DNA of 64,000 bases, taken from positions 3,113,501-3,177,500 of the forward strand of contig NZ_OY762276.1 in the NCBI RefSeq assembly GCF_963665445.1, in the 5' to 3' direction. Within the stretch, counting starts at the first letter, position 1. Each line of letters starts with the position of its first letter. Below, one piece after another: positions 63,689 to 64,000 of the stretch. A program made the translations under genes and the position numbers. Under the pieces are notes generated by a model. The model saw nothing but the letters and a program-made list of their open reading frames with translations, did no database searches and was not told the origin of the DNA. The stretch comes from an uncultured Desulfobulbus sp. Lineage in GTDB: Bacteria; Desulfobacterota; Desulfobulbia; Desulfobulbales; Desulfobulbaceae.

Positions 63689-64000
63689 ATGAACACCACT
63701 TCCTTTGACTGGGCAGAACACTACCCGGCTGCAGTCAGCGTCTGCGATAGCGAAGGCACGATCGTGGCCATGAACCAGAAGGCGGCAGCGATGTTTGCCA
63801 AATCCGGCGGCATGAACCTGATCGGTGCAAGCCTCTTTAGCTGTCATCCGCAGCCGGCCAACGACATCATCCGCGCACTGCTTGCCGAGCAGCGGGCCAA
63901 CACCTATTGCATTGAAAAAAACGGGGAACGGAAACTGGTCCACCAGGTCCCCTGGTATGATCAGGGCCACTTTGCCGGACTGGTGGAAACGGTGATTGCC
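63689..64000 (+). CDS. PAS-like domain protein (3' end cut by window edge)
   Basis: 104 codons visible before the edge. The N-terminus has a PAS-like fold pattern (YPAAVSVCDSEGTIVAMNQKAAAMF, shown in part) and GHFAGLVETVI at the end, a common finish of short single-PAS proteins, so perhaps only a few codons are missing. A signalling or redox/light-sensing role is suggested by family only. Confidence 0.6.
   Translation, partial: MNTTSFDWAEHYPAAVSVCDSEGTIVAMNQKAAAMFAKSGGMNLIGASLFSCHPQPANDIIRALLAEQRANTYCIEKNGERKLVHQVPWYDQGHFAGLVETVIA

Noticed and set aside
1-64000. tRNA, rRNA, CRISPR arrays, insertion sequences or prophage
   Set aside because: None was recognised: no cloverleaf-like sequence, no spaced repeats, no transposase or integrase.

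Overview
The window looks like a chromosomal segment of a strictly anaerobic Gram-negative bacterium, most likely a Desulfobacterota (Desulfobulbales-like) sulfate- or sulfur-metabolising organism. The reasons are a complex I operon without the NADH-oxidising subunits NuoEFG, an archaeal-type split glutamate synthase, a large multihaem c-type cytochrome, a radical-SAM haem enzyme of the AhbD type, a PEP-CTERM protein and outer-membrane-type lipoproteins. The lineage is inferred from gene content; no rRNA or tRNA gene was seen. I saw no insertion sequence, phage gene or CRISPR array.

Region by region. 1-6 kb: a cysteine-cluster protein cut by the left edge, a DNA alkyltransferase (ogt), a small unknown protein, a LapD/LapG c-di-GMP surface-adhesion control pair, a PEP-CTERM protein in AT-richer DNA and a tiny zinc-ribbon protein. 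6-11 kb: a three-gene glutamate synthase operon (amidotransferase, FMN/ferredoxin synthase domain, then GXGXG fused to the NAD(P)H-type small subunit). 11-21 kb, all on the minus strand: two tatA genes, an MTA/SAH deaminase overlapping a purine nucleoside phosphorylase, thrC, gpmI, rsfS, topB and an ABHD14-like hydrolase. 21-30 kb: envelope genes (a repeat-type lipoprotein, a class A PBP and an MltD-type LysM transglycosylase). 29-33 kb: an SDR/DUF2867 gene broken by two frameshifts, a TraB-family membrane protein, yhbY, a gamma-glutamylcyclotransferase-like gene, then glyA.

34.7-46.3 kb holds a 13-gene nuo operon on the minus strand: nuoA-B-C-D-H-I-J-K, then a MrpD-like antiporter subunit, a small membrane protein, a NuoL/MrpD-like subunit, nuoM and nuoN. 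It therefore encodes four antiporter-like proteins instead of three, and no nuoE, F or G. A divergent LysR regulator lies upstream, with three phased TTGACC repeats between them. This is the most unusual system in the window.

47.7-64 kb: an aspartate-type aminotransferase, a 12-haem cytochrome, nadE, a cold-shock protein, mltG, lon, a left-handed beta-helix transferase-like protein, two unknown genes whose start codons are 3 bases apart, a PilZ protein, a universal stress protein, then ahbD-like, hemE, an HD-domain protein and a PAS-like protein cut by the right edge. The ahbD-hemE neighbourhood suggests haem is made by a mixed route. LapD and the PilZ protein show that c-di-GMP signalling acts at two loci here.
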